This document shows, piece after piece, positions 21,501 through 33,600 of a DNA stretch of 64,000 bases (positions are counted from its first letter, which is position 1; each line of letters starts with the position of its first letter). The notes below the pieces were generated by a model, which worked only from the letters and a program-made list of their open reading frames with translations, had not been told where the DNA came from and did not search any database. The stretch is from positions 27,338,808 to 27,402,807 of the forward strand of contig CM054062.1 in NCBI GenBank assembly GCA_028641055.1, written 5' to 3'. The translations under genes and the position numbers were made by a program. Origin of the DNA: Alopecurus myosuroides (lineage: Eukaryota; Streptophyta; Magnoliopsida; Poales; Poaceae).

Positions 21501-21659
21501 GCAATTTACAAAATTGAGGTGCAATCTGCCATTTTTAATCCATTAGGGACTTAGGAAAAAATATTTCAGGGGTCTAGAAATAAGTTAGAAGGTCCTATGT
21601 GTGATTACCAGGAAGTTTCTGTGTCAAAACATTGGAAAATAAAAGTTTTGGTTAATGGT

Positions 21660-21728
21660 TGGGAGGGGGACTCGAACCCCCAACCTGCTGCTAGCGCAAA
21701 GGGGCTGCTACCAGTTGGGCTGGTGTGC
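21660..21728 (-). other. tRNA-like module 1 in the LTR (A-box and perfect B-box)
   Basis: On minus the sequence holds AGCCCAACTGGTAGCAGC, which resembles a D-arm/A-box. It then has GGGGGTTCGAGTCCCCC, a paired T-arm with a perfect B-box (GGTTCGAGTCC) and an acceptor-like end. The anticodon region does not fold as a normal tRNA, so I do not call a functional tRNA. It may be tRNA-derived and carry an internal polymerase III promoter. The same module is at 27481-27549. Confidence 0.5.
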
Positions 21729-21814
21729 TGTATGCGATAAGGAGGGGAATTCGGGGGGTAAGAGGTGCAGCAACTGCCCTGTAAACCAAATAGGAAAAGA
21801 AAGACAGAAAATGT

Positions 21815-21884
21815 GGGGGGGCTGGGGATCGAACCCACGAGCGCTGGCTGCGCGCACTGGTTCCGTAACCACTGCGGTAGCTGC
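21815..21884 (-). other. tRNA-like module 2 in the LTR
   Basis: On minus it shows CCGCAGTGGTTACGG (A-box-like) and GTGGGTTCGATCCCC (B-box GGTTCGATCCC). It lies about 90 bp from module 1 in the same orientation as the LTR. The copy at 27636-27709 differs only by G-run length and one or two bases. Confidence 0.5.
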
Positions 21885-23256
21885 AGATCTGTGCAAGGAA
21901 GGAGCCTCGGGGGTGGATATGGTGGCGCTGCGAGCGGGATTTTTTTTTCTGAACCTAAAACTGCACCTGTTCGTGCGCTTGCTGTATCGTCGACGGAGAG
22001 AAAAGATCGGCGGGATGCTGCTTGCTGCCAGTCCCCGCGGTGGCCGGAGGGTGCTGTGGCGGTGCGGCCAAGGGAAAAATAGAGGAGAGGGGATCGAGGG
22101 GAACGGGATCGCGGGCCTCACCTCGAGCGATCGGGAGCAGGTCGAGCAGGGAGCAGTTGGCGATGCAGTGCGCGGCGGCGGACCACGAGCCCGATGGCGG
22201 TCGATGCGGATGTCCTCTGGCCACGGGGTCTTCAGGAAAGATGAAAGTGGTTGCGTCTATTTTCCATTCCCGCGAAGAACGGCCTCCCTCGACGAGCACA
22301 ACGCCCGCGCCAACACCTTCAACTTCCGGTCAAAAATGGATTGTTTGGTTTCAGAAAGCTTCAGGAAAATGAAGGGGATCTGAGGGGAGGAAGAGAAAGG
22401 CGGCTGAGGGAGGAAGAGAAGTGAAAGCTAGGGTTTTGGGGGCTGCCTCGGGGGTAGGTATAGGAGGAGGGGAGAATGGGGTGGGTGCGGTGGTCCTCTG
22501 ATGCTCACGCTGCCTGCGTGACCTTCCGGGAAGACGACAAACAGCGATGGCGAGGAGGCCAGGTTGTGGGCTGCGGTGTGGTAAAGGGGTTGTAGGTGGG
22601 CTTGGTCTACTCGGGCCAGCCTGCCTCCCCCAGGTTTATTCCTTTTTTTTGTAGCAAGTTAGAAAAGGAAGAAAAACATAAGATTTTGGTTAGCAAAAAT
22701 GTTATAAAAATTTAGTTAAGCTAGTTGGGTTAGAAGAGAACATTAGCCAAGTTTTGTTTTCAGAAAACTTTAAATTTGCTTGATGTTTGTTTGAAATTCA
22801 AATTTGGATGCATTTTAATTAAGTGATCATTTAATAAAACAAACTTTGAATAGGGGAACCCCTATGATTAATTTGATTAAAAATTAGTTGATTGGCTTGT
22901 TAAAGTTTATAACTTCAAAAGTGGTTCTGTTTGATGCATTTGATTGGAAATTGAAGGTGATTTAATTAATTGATTGAATTAATTGTTTCATTAAAACCAA
23001 CAAGTTAATGAGTGATCAACATGGAATAAAATGGAACAAATTGCTTGTTTTCATTTGTGATTTTTATTCCAAAAGTTGTAACAGAACAAGTATGAAAACA
23101 AAGCAGTTGAAATTGTTTGATTTTCATTGTGAAAACAAAGAATAACAGATGCAAAACAAAAGAAACAAATGCAACAATATGATGACATGATGCAATACCT
23201 TAATAACAAGAAATCAAACATTCTAAATGGTAGGTTTTCATACTTGGGCTGTTACA

Positions 23257-24342
23257 AAACGCCCCCCCTTGAAGGAATCGCGCCCCGAGATTCCTACTGA
23301 GAAAAGAAAAGGTCCGGATACTTCTTGGGAAGATCCTTTTGAGCTGTGACACGTGAAACACATCGTGCACATTGGATAGCCGTCAGGGAATTAGCAAACC
23401 ACCGGAACATTTTCAAGTAAAGGGAGATGTTTGTATGGAGGGTGTAAAGCTGAGTAGAGTTTGATTCATTTGGAGAATAGACTATCTGGCCGGAAGGGTG
23501 GAACAGAGTTATTGACTTCTTAGCACAATCAATCGTAGCTTTATTGGCCTTCAACCAATCCATGCCAAGGATGACATCAATGTCAGAATTGCCAAGCAGA
23601 ATGAGGGAAGCAAGCAATATGTGACCTCCAATAAGAATTTAATTTCTGTGACTGAATTTGGAAGTCAACATTTGAGATCCCAAGGAGTGAACGGTGATTT
23701 GATTGCTTAGTGGAACCAGAATTAGGTTGTATGTTGTGGATAAGATCTTTGACACAAAAGAATGTGATTCTCCGGTATCAAACAACACTTTAGCTGAAAC
23801 AGAGTTTAGCAGATGAACGGGGAAACTTTGATTAGACGCCGGTAGAAGAATTGAAGTGGAAAACAACAACAAGGTTTGAACGGACGAAAAGGATGTTGAG
23901 AAGAACAGGGTATCAACATCGGGGAAAAACGAGAACAAAACTTCTAAGGTACTACGGAAAAACCCATCCGGGCTTCTAGAGGATCAATATCTACTGTTTA
24001 AGGAATAGAGGATCTGCTTCCGGGGCTTACACGCCTCCGTTCTCAATCATGAGTAGGCAACATGATAAATCATGTCACAACCACCTCCATTCCTATGGTC
24101 TAGTAGATATAACCATCCTAGAGAAACCAGAATACGTGAAATCCTAACTTGAAAGTTTAGATGAGAAGGGAAAACAACGTTGCACTTCCTTACCAGAAAA
24201 GGGAGGGTGGGTGGGGAAAGAAGAAAAAGAACAGATTCCTACTCTCACGTTTCATTTTTCCTATATAGCTACAAAATAGTTTCTAGACTCAACTGCGACC
24301 AGTAAAAAGGGATCCTACAGGCAGACAGGCTCTGATACCATT
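23257..24342 (-). pseudogene. Internal region of the LARD-like element: Gypsy protease fragment
   Basis: Minus-strand frames 23938-23639 and 23617-23294 encode FDTGESHSFVS and VILGMDWLKANKATIDC. These are the active-site and following blocks of a Ty3/Gypsy (chromovirus-like) protease, separated by a frame change near 23630. No gag, RT or integrase is present. Next to the 3' LTR is the purine tract AAGGGGGGGCG (about 23262-23272). Confidence 0.75.
24329..24340 (-). other. Primer-binding site of the LARD-like element (tRNA-iMet type)
   Basis: The minus strand reads TGGTATCAGAGC two bases inside the 5' LTR, the standard initiator-methionine tRNA site. Confidence 0.9.
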
Positions 24343-27300
24343 TGTCGCACCCTGATTTCTAGGGGATACTCACCGTACGAACTGGATAGCAGATGCTTGG
24401 ATTATGGGGCATAACTACTCCCACGTCCCAGCTTCGTGGTAGGCCTGCGCTTATGCGCGACAACACAAGCCCTGCTATTCCATCGTCGATGTAAACTATC
24501 CACTAGAGATCAAAGGCACTACTGTCGACGTACTTCATACCAATCACACATGGTACGTCAACAGCTTTGAACGAAGGATATCACAACAGATCTCTACGAC
24601 ACAAAAGATTGAAATAAGTTGCAAATGGCTCTCATTAGAGCAGAGATAGCAAATACAATCATTCAGAGGGCACATGCCCCAACAATACATCGTTACAATA
24701 CATCGGAAGCATTCAACATGTCTGAGTACAGACAAGAACCAAATAGGCCTAAGAGGCCGGAAACAAACAGACGGAGCCCATCCACGAAGTCTCGGATCCT
24801 TCCCGGGTCCGCTATCTACTCGTCAGCAGTCTCGTCATGATCCACATATTAGCCACCTTGTAGATCCTCGGAACGTAGGTCTGCGGAAACCACAGCCCCA
24901 AAGGGGTCAGTACATAAACGTACTGGCAAGCAAGACTCACAATTCACCAAAGTGTAACCCGTCAACACCAAGCACAGATGCCTTGGGTTCAACGGAAGAT
25001 AGGGGATATAAAAGATGCTGCAACTGGCTGCACTAACCAACTACAGAGATTCTACCACTTCCGGCCAACAGAAAGGAGATAAGATCGAGGATTGTAACCA
25101 ACTGAAAGATAACTTCAAACAAACCCATCCTGGATCTCGCCCCTTATCCAAAGAAGCAATCCGAGGATAACTCACACAGTTGAGTTAATGATGGTTCATA
25201 GTATTGTGTCAATAAACCTCTTACTAGTCAAGTTGTTAATCATTGGGTGTAATATTGTTAATCATTAGGTTTAAGTTGTCCTGAGTACTTGTTAGCCAGT
25301 ACTTTCACCAAGTAATCCATAACCGCGGAAAACACGGCTTCTCGAGAAGATTATCCCTGCAGGGTTGCACCAATTTGGCCGTACACGCATGAATAACCCG
25401 CCAGATGGAAAGGCCCTTCCACCAAGCGGGGCACTCGACACAACTCAACTCTTCTTCGCATCAAGCCCAAAGAACCTTGGGCGCACGGCTAATCAAGCCC
25501 CGAAGAAAAGGGACCCTCATAGCACTCTAAGACCGTGTCCCCCTATATGCCGACTACAAAAGTTCCACCCTGGCCTGGGCTCGCAAAAACATGCATGCGG
25601 CAAATGGAAAACACGAACTAAATGAGGCGATTTGGACGAGATGCGAATCAAATCAAATTGAGGGGGGCGCCCATACTCGCTTCCCACATGCGGTTAGTGC
25701 GCTCATCATGGATCAGTAGACAAGACCCTTTTCCTATTAGGGTCGACACTAGCAGGCCTCAAAACCACACAGGGCCTCCTGCCGGTGCCTTATCATCAAA
25801 TTATTATTTTAACAATAACATTAGCATGATTGGTTGATTAAACATCGAGCCCCCACAACGTAATAGATATAGTAACAGAAAGTAACGGATAACAGACTCG
25901 AGCAAAAGCAACCTAAGCATGCTAGTAAGACACTGGCTCAACCAAGGGGGTGATAGGAGTGGAGGTGGGGCAATATCAAGGTTAAGGGATTCATGTGATG
26001 GGTTCGTAACAGAAACAACTACTACTAAGGCTAGCAGAAAAGAACAACGGAAAGTATCGGTATTCAATGTTGAACGGAACACGATGGTTCATGTGAGTGA
26101 TAACTTGCCTGCAAACCCAGTAGCCTGGTACTGAGCTAGCTCCTTAGAAGGGGTGTCGTAAGTATCGTCGGTCTCAACGTCGTCGTGTATCCGAGAAGAA
26201 GCAAACAAACAAGGCAGAAATATAAACAATCAATATCATGGCATAGTGCACAAACATGGGATGATGCATGTCAATTTAATTGATGCAACAACATAAACTA
26301 GTTGACAAGATAGAAACAGGATTAAATGGACCCATATGCAATTGGATTGCATATGGAAAGCCCATGATTTCTGGTTGAATTAATTGTTTTACAACTAGCA
26401 ACATGTGAAAGTGGATTAGCATGATGCATGGATGAGGAAAACAGCAAAATAACAACAATAGAACCAAATGGAAATAAGGTATACCAAGTTTAGGATTTTA
26501 TTTATCAAGTTAAGAAATTTTGGTTACTTAAAGGTTTCACTCAAGGATTTGTTGTTTTCACCACTTGAAATTGTTCAAAAATAGATAACAAAGTTTATAT
26601 TTGAAAAGAAAACAAGATTTTAGTTGGAATACATGTTTCACTTGTTGAAAAAGGATTTCAAATAAATTATTTAGGAATTAAACAAGTTTAAGCAAGAATT
26701 AAATGAATTTGATTCAAACATGAACTTATTTGAATTTTTATTTGTGCAAAACATTAAGTGAGATTCATATTTGAAAAGTTTATGCTTTGATGGTTTGAAA
26801 GCATATTTTATATGTCCCAAAAGAATTTGTTTTGATCAAGTTATGAATTTAACAATATTAAATGAATTAAATAAGGTTTAAATTATTTAACCACTTTTAA
26901 TTATTCAAAACATGAAACAAATTTTATATTTGGAAAGGTGGTTTAATTTTGCATGGAAAACATATTTCATTTGTTGAAATTGGATTTAAAATGAGCAAGT
27001 TATTATTTTGGCAATTTTAAATGCAATAAACAAGAAACAGTTGTTTTCAGCAATTTAAATTATTCAAAACAGCAAACAAAATTTATATTTGGAAAGTACA
27101 TGAAAAATTGATTGGAAAACATATTTAGTTTGTGGAATTTGGAATTTTTATGAACAAGTTATGAATTTTGCAAGTTTAAGTGAATTTGACAAGCTTTCAA
27201 ATTTTGCACCAATTTAAAATATTCAAAACAGTAAACAAATTTTATATTTGGATAGAACATTTAATTTGGGACAGAAAAAATATTTAAAAAGTTAAAATTG

Positions 27301-29080
27301 GAGTTGGGATGAAATAGTTATGCAATTTACAAAATTGAGGTGCAATCTGCCATTTTTAATCCATTAGGGACTTAGGAAAAAATATTTCAGGGGTCTAGAA
27401 ATAAGTTAGAAGGGCCTATGTGTGATTACCAGGAAGTTTCTGTGTCAAAACATTGGAAAATAAAAGTTTTGGTTAATGGTTGGGAGGGGGACTCGAACCC
27501 CCAACCTGCTGCTAGCGCAAAGGGGCTGCTACCAGTTGGGCTGGTGTGCTGTATGCGATAAGGAGGGGGATTCGGGGGGTAAGAGGTGCAGCAACTGCCC
27601 TGTAAACCAAATAGGAAAAGAAAGACAGAAAATGTGGGGGGGGGGCTGGGGATCGAACCCACGAGCGCTGGCTGCGCGCACTGGTTCCGTAACCACTGCG
27701 ATAGCTGCAGATCTGTGCAAGGAAGGAGCCTCGGGGGTGGATATGGTGGCGCTGCGAGCGGGATTTTTTTTTCTGAACCTAAAACTGCACCTGTTCGTGC
27801 ACTTGCTGTATCGTCGACGGAGAGAAAAGATCGGCGGGCTGCTGCTTGCTGCCAGTCCCCGCGGTGGCCGGAGGGTGCTGTGGCGGTGCGGCCAAGGGAA
27901 AAATAGAGGAGAGGGGATCGAGGGGAACGGGATCGCGGGCCTCACCTCGAGCGATCGGGAGCAGGTCGAGCAGGGAGCAGTTGGCGATGCAGTGCGCGGC
28001 GGCGGACCACGAGCCCGATGGCGGTCGATGCGGATGTCCTCTGGCCACGGGGTCTTCAGGAAAGATGAAAGTGGTTGCGTCTATTTTCCATTCCCGCGAA
28101 GAACGGCCTCCCTCGACGAGCACAACGCCCGCGCCAACACCTTCAACTTCCGGTCAAAAATGGATTGTTTGGTTTCAGAAAGCTTCAGGAAAATGAAGGG
28201 GATCTGAGGGGAGGAAGAGAAAGGCGACTGAGGGAGGAAGAGAAGTGAAAGCTAGGGTTTTGGGGGCTGCCTCGGGGTAGGTATAGGAGGAGGGGAGAAT
28301 GGGGTGGGTGCGGTGGTCCTCTGATGCTCACGCTGCCTGCGTGACCTTCCGGGAAGACGACAAACAGCGATGGCGAGGAGGCCAGGTTGTGGGCTGCGGT
28401 GTGGTAAAGGGGTTGTAGGTGGGCTTGGTCTACTCGGGCCAGCCTGCCTCCCCCAGGTTTATTCCTTTTTTTTGTAGCAAGTTAGAAAAGGAAGAAAAAC
28501 ATAAGATTTTGGTTAGCAAAAATGTTATAAAAATTTAGTTAAGCTAGTTGGGTTAGAAGAGAACATTAGCCAAGTTTTGTTTTCAGAAAACTTTAAATTT
28601 GCTTGATGTTTGTTTGAAATTCAAATTTGGATGCATTTTAATTAAGTGATCATTTAATAAAACAAACTTTGAATAGGGGAACCCCTATGATTAATTTGAT
28701 TAAAAATTAGTTGATTGGCTTGTTAAAGTTTATAACTTCAAAAGTGGTTCTGTTTGATGCATTTGATTGGAAATTGAAGGTGATTTAATTAATTGATTGA
28801 ATTAATTGTTTCATTAAAACCAACAAGTTAATGAGTGATCAACATGGAATAAAATGGAACAAATTGGTTGTTTTCATTTGTGATTTTTATTCCAAAAGTT
28901 GTAACAGAACAAGTATGAAAACAAAGCAGTTGAAATTGTTTGATTTTCATTGTGAAAACAAAGAATAACAGATGCAAAACAAAAGAAACAAATGCAACAA
29001 TATGATGACATGATGCAATACCTTAATAACAACAAAATCAAACATTCTAAATGGTAGGTTTTCATACTTGGGCTGTTACA
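24343..29080 (-). repeat. 5' LTR (4,738 bp) of the LARD-like element
   Basis: It is a near-identical copy of 18523-23256 with the same TG...CA ends. It carries the second pair of tRNA-like modules at 27481-27549 and 27636-27709. Confidence 0.85.
27481..27709 (-). other. Second copy of the two tRNA-like modules (5' LTR)
   Basis: B-box words GGTTCGAGTCC (minus, about 27490-27500) and GGTTCGATCCC (about 27650-27660) are both preserved relative to the 3' LTR copy. Confidence 0.5.
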
Positions 29081-29726
29081 TATGTGACGCTTCGGCTCAT
29101 CGCATGATGTATTTGTTTGCTTATTTTTTCTTTTTTCGGTCTGGAGGACATGTCCTTCACATAGAAGACCTGAGCCACATCATTGGCTAGGACGAATGGT
29201 TCGTCATTGTAACCAATATTGTTGAGATCTACTGTCGTCATTCCGTAAAGCGGGTCTATCTTTACCCCTTCTCCATTCAGGTTGACCCATTTGCACTTGA
29301 ACATAGGGACCTTAAAAGAAGGTCCATAGTCAAGTTCCCATATCTCCTCTATGTAACCATAGTATGTGTCATTTTTTCATTCTCGTTCGTTGTATCAAAG
29401 CGGACACCACTGTTTTGGTTGGTGCTCTTCTTATCTTGGGCGATCGTGTAAAATGTATTCCAATTTATCCCGTACCCTTGAAAACTCCCAATAGTCGAAG
29501 ATGGTGACCCGGCCAACATGTAGAGCTGATCTTCAACAGTGGTGTCATTTACAAGATGTGTTTGCAACCAACTTCCGAAAGTCTCCATGTGTTTGTGTTT
29601 AATCCATGAGTCATCCTTCCCCGGGTTTGTGGAGCGTACAATATTCTTGTGTTCCTCGAGATACGGAGCCACGAAGATAGAATTTTGTAGAACTATGCAG
29701 TGTGATTTAGTAAAAGAATGCCCGAC
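29081..29726 (-). pseudogene. CACTA TNP2 transposase, DUF4216-type C-terminal region
   Basis: Two minus-strand frames carry the C-terminal part of grass CACTA transposases: APYLEEHK...TFGSWLQ, GPS-like IGSFQGYGINWNTFYT, STNQNSGVR (29672-29349) and FKCKWVN...GMTTVDLNNIGY...EPFVLANDVAQVFYVKD (29304-29062). A frameshift near 29345 separates them. The gene continues upstream at 49385 across Tat B and downstream at 18522 across the LARD-like element. Confidence 0.8.
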
Positions 29727-29731
29727 CCTGG
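29727..29731. repeat. Tat B target-site duplication cctgg, left
   Basis: Cctgg directly precedes the 5' LTR and recurs at 49380-49384 after the 3' LTR. Confidence 0.9.
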
Positions 29732-30631
29732 TGTCGGGGGGTTACCCCCGAGTAGGGTAAAGGCAAGTGGTAAAAGCAGCTAACAGAAGAGAGGTTTGGT
29801 CGAGTAGCCGACTACCCGGTACTCGCTACCCGGTCGACTGCTACTCGGTCTCGCCTCAAGATGACCAGAAGGAAGAATCATTCATGTTCTCTACGTTCGA
29901 GTAGAAGAGTTGGCCCGAGTACAATTGGCGGGAACAATTGGCGGGAATCTACTCGGGCCAGAAAGTCAAAGGAGCCGTTCTGACACAGGATCCCGCGTAT
30001 CCTGGGTCCGTACTTGGCAGCATTCGAACTACTGTTCATCTGGGACCGGCCTGCCTGACAGTGACAGCATGGAAGCAGGCCGTGGCAGGATAAGGGGGGC
30101 CTACTCTGTGCTTAGGTACAGTGATACCAGTCTGTCCCCTAGTTTTGCCCAACGACTTTCCAGATGAAGCCAAGGTTAGGAACCAAAGCTGTCAGCGGGA
30201 ACCCGGAAGAAGGACGATGTGCACACAATGTCGACACTTGTCCATGTTTGGACGTATCCGGCTGGGCACCAGGTATATAAGGTGCCCCGCCGCCTCCTGC
30301 GTGAGGCATCGCATACTGGGTCACGAATAAACCCTAGAAACCCTAAGTCCTTGACCTAGTTCCATTCGGGGAGAGGAGAGCGGCTACTCGGTAGCGATAT
30401 CACTTGTACTGTGGCTACTCGGAGAGACATAATAATACATACAGAAAGGCAGGAGTAGGGGTTTTACCTCCTCACGAGGGCCCTGACCCTGGGTAGATCG
30501 TGTTGTTTGCCGTGTTCACTTCGTACCTCACGCGGCTACTCGTCGCGTGATCCCTCCCCGAGCACCTCCAGCGTCCTTCGTCCCCACATCATTAGCCATC
30601 CCATGGCATCTGCCGTGACACCACCACGACA
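29732..30631 (+). repeat. Tat B 5' LTR (900 bp)
   Basis: The TATA box (GGTATATAAGG, about 30271-30281) is followed by two AAACCCTA-type leader motifs (30329-30345). The 8-mer CTACTCGG occurs four times. The first in-frame ATGs of gag (30507 and 30603) lie inside it. Confidence 0.92.
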
Positions 30632-33600
30632 GTTGGCGCCCACCGCGGGGCAACCAGCGGCGCTGGCTGGAGTTTCTGTTCGGACGGGATCTTCTTCAGC
30701 GGAGCGCGTGGTCTGTGGCCTTGTCCACAGATTCGGCTCCTTCGACTTCGTCACCGACAACGCCGGCTGTTTCGGCGGCATGGCAATGCCTGAGGGCGGC
30801 TCGGTGATCTCCTTCGGCTCTCACCTCGTCTACGTCGCCACCGTCGCCAACCGCGCGTACCCTGAGCTGGTGCATGACGCGGAGGATCCTCCCGCGGTGA
30901 TTGCTGCTCGCGGAAGGCCCGCATGCAGCTCTGCGAGCTGCGCTGAGGTGATGGTGACGGGCTTGGCGGCAAACACTGGCGCAGCTGCTACTGGCGCTGC
31001 GGCCGTCGTCGAGGAGACGGATGAACCGCCTGCTGGTGGCAGGACTCACCGGCCCTACGAGAGGGAGAGCAACTTGCCGCCTTCCACGTCTACGGTCATC
31101 CCCGCGTCTGCTGCGCGACCTGGTATGCCTACTCCCACCGACGTCGAGCTTCTAGCCATGCGGGAGCAGCTCGAGCGGCAACGCTTGGAGTTGCTTGCCG
31201 AGCAGGCGGAATTGGAGAAGGTGAGGTTGGAGTTGAGCCTACATCAGCTCGAGTACAACAAGGCGCACGGCTTCACGCCAGTTGCCAGGCGGGCTAGCAG
31301 AGTAGGCGGCACTCGGCGCAACTTGGGTGTCGAGATGGCTACAGTTGCGGAGGTTCCCGCGCAGTCCGCTACCGCGAACACCTCCACAAGGCCAAGGTAC
31401 AGCACGCCCGCCAAGACGCTCAGAGCTGCAGAGGCCGTGGCTGCCGAGTTGCCGCGTCTCGAAGGCGACGCGCGCATCAGGCAGCAGGAGAGGCTCCACG
31501 AGTTGGTGTTGGAGGCCGCCAGGCAGAACGAGGAGTTCCGGAAGGCCAACCCGGGTGCTGGGGCGTCTCAGATCGTGCACTCGCACGCGGCCAGATCTAA
31601 CGATCAGGCCTCGTCTCCGCATCCTAGCCGCGAGAAGAGCCGTAGCGGGCGCTCGGGCAGAGACAGGCAAATGCAGGTGTATGACCCGGCTGCTGCCGCG
31701 AAACAGGTTGTTGTGCCGCAGCAGCCCGGGCAGGAACACAACGCTGCAAGAGCAGGCTCTCAAGCCCATCAAGCTCAAAGCCGTGTCCGAGAAGCCGCAC
31801 GTCCAGGTTCTACTCGACAACCCGCAGCTCAGCCTACTCGGCAGAGGCAGCAGCCGCGCCCAGTGGCACCAGTCGCCAACCCGGTGGAGCAGCCTGCAGC
31901 TGTGCAGGTGGACAGGTACGATGATGGCTACTCGGCTATGGAGATGGCTGGCTATGATATTCATGACCGTGTTGGCGAGCGCGTGTTGGCGCCTGGAGAT
32001 GCAAGGCACCAGCTGGACCGTATCAGCTTGTCTGCGCGGCTTGAGAGCATGGGTCCCCCTGGCCCCGAGTGCTTTGGGCCGCGCATCATGAACGAGCCTT
32101 CCGTGAAGGGCTTCCAGCTTGCAAGAGGCACCAAGAGCTACAACGGCAGCACCAAGCCTGAAGATTGGCTCAATGACTATGTCACCGCGGTCCATATCGC
32201 GAATGGCAACAGAAGATGGGCTGTGCGCTATGTTCCACAGATGCTAGAGGGTCCAGCCCGCACTTGGCTCAACAACTTGCCCAAGAACAGCATTAACTGC
32301 TGGCTGGACTTCTCGGATGCCTTCATCAGCAACTTCACGAGTACATACAAGAGGCCGAATAGGCCACAACAGCTATCAGCTTGCAGGCAGCGAGAAGACG
32401 AGACAGACCGCGAGTACCTTACTCGGTGGAGCACGCTGAGGAACACCTGTGAGGGTGTGAATGAAGCACAGGCCATCACTTGGTTTGCGCAGGGATGCAG
32501 GCATGGCAGTATGTTGTGGCAGAGATTGCAGAGGGAGATGCCGAACACTCTGGCCGAGACCATCAAGATTGCGGATCAGTACGCACTCAATGATCCTACT
32601 CAGCCTCTGATGGACTCCTCTGAGCCGAGAAGAAACTTCAACAGCAGCAAGCGCAACGAGTTCCGCAACAAGCGCCGAGTAGACACTCGGTATGATCCTG
32701 AGGAGGTGAATGCAGTGAATGTCGGAGGCGGTGGTGGCCAAAGGCAGAAACCTGCTGGAGCCTACGGGCAGAACCAGAACCAGGGCCAGGGCAACAAGAA
32801 ACCGTTCCGCACTGCTCAGTCGGGTAGCGGGAACTCCGAGCAGCCGAAGAAGTTTGTCTTTGATGACATGAAGGATGGCCCATGCAGCTTTCACACTCAC
32901 CACCCCTCGAGGCCTGCTAACCACACTACTCGGCAGTGCGAGTGGTGGGAGGCGATCAAGAGTGACGGCTTGCCTCCTCCTCCTCCTCTGCCTGCAGCCA
33001 ATGCCAATGTGCAGCCTACTCGCGCACCCGCAGCTCGGCCGCCAGTGTACCCGAGAAGAGAGAATGTGAACCAAGTGGCTTTAGGAGCCAACCAGAACTT
33101 CAACAATGAGAGATACCGCAACAACAACAACAACTACAACCGCAACAACAACAACAGAGGCAACAACAACTATCAGGGCAACAACAACAACAATGGCAAC
33201 AATGGGGGCAATGGCTCCAATCAGTACCAAGAGCACCATGAGAGCTACATGATCTTCACTTCTGAGGCAGTCGACAAGCAATCACAGCACAGGCGGGCCA
33301 TGGAGGTCAATGCAGTGATTCCTGCTGTTCCTCATTACATGTACTGGTGCGACCAGGAGATCAGGTGGACCCGAGCAGATCATCCCAAGGTGATGCCCAA
33401 TCCGGGTAGCTATGCCTTGGTGCTGGATCCTACTTTCCTGGGTCCCGAGAAGAACGTGAGGTTCAGCAAGGTGCTAATCGACAACGGCAACAGCATCAAC
33501 ATTGTGTACAAGGACACACTCGAGAAGCTTGGCCTGGCCGAGAACATGATGCTGCCTAGCAAGACCACCTTTCATGGCATTGTGCCCGGAATCTCATGCA

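Larger units (their letters stand above)
18523..23256 (-). repeat. 3' LTR (4,734 bp) of the LARD-like element
   Basis: It begins on minus TGTAACAGCCCAAG (23256) and ends GGTGCGACA (18523). In sense order it has an AT-rich first part, a GC-rich segment with AAACCCTAGC leader-like sequence (about 22440-21900), two tRNA-like modules, and degenerate tandem repeats of about 140-150 bp (20700-21480, caaaac...aaattttatatttggaaag words). A conserved distal part (18530-20100) follows. Short open frames inside are LTR sequence, not genes. Confidence 0.85.
18523..29080 (-). mobile_element. Large-LTR Gypsy derivative (LARD-like, Sukkula-type), 10.6 kb
   Basis: Two LTRs of 4,734 and 4,738 bp flank only 1,086 bp of internal DNA. 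A tRNA-iMet primer site is next to the LTR at 24343 and a purine-rich tract is next to the LTR at 23256, fixing the minus orientation. A 5-bp TSD (tatgt) bounds it. I counted about 27 differences between the LTRs, of which about 5 are indels. This is near 0.5% and suggests insertion roughly 0.2 million years ago at 1.3e-8 substitutions per site per year. The internal region keeps only a protease fragment, so it depends on another element. The family name is by size and architecture only. Confidence 0.85.

Noticed and set aside
21660..21728. A functional tRNA gene
   Set aside because: The A- and B-box regions look right but the anticodon arm and acceptor pairing are not those of a standard tRNA; called tRNA-like only.
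21655..22383. A 242-codon plus-strand frame (and its copy at 27476) as a gene
   Set aside because: It lies antisense in the LTR, crosses both tRNA-like modules, and has no recognisable domain or promoter.
23257..24342. Two independent transposons at 18523-23256 and 24343-29080 instead of one element
   Set aside because: PBS, purine tract, a single outer TSD and equal TG...CA ends show they are the LTR pair of one element.
31239..32195. A 318-codon minus-strand gene under Tat B gag
   Set aside because: Shadow of GC-rich gag coding sequence; the plus frame has the gag domain.
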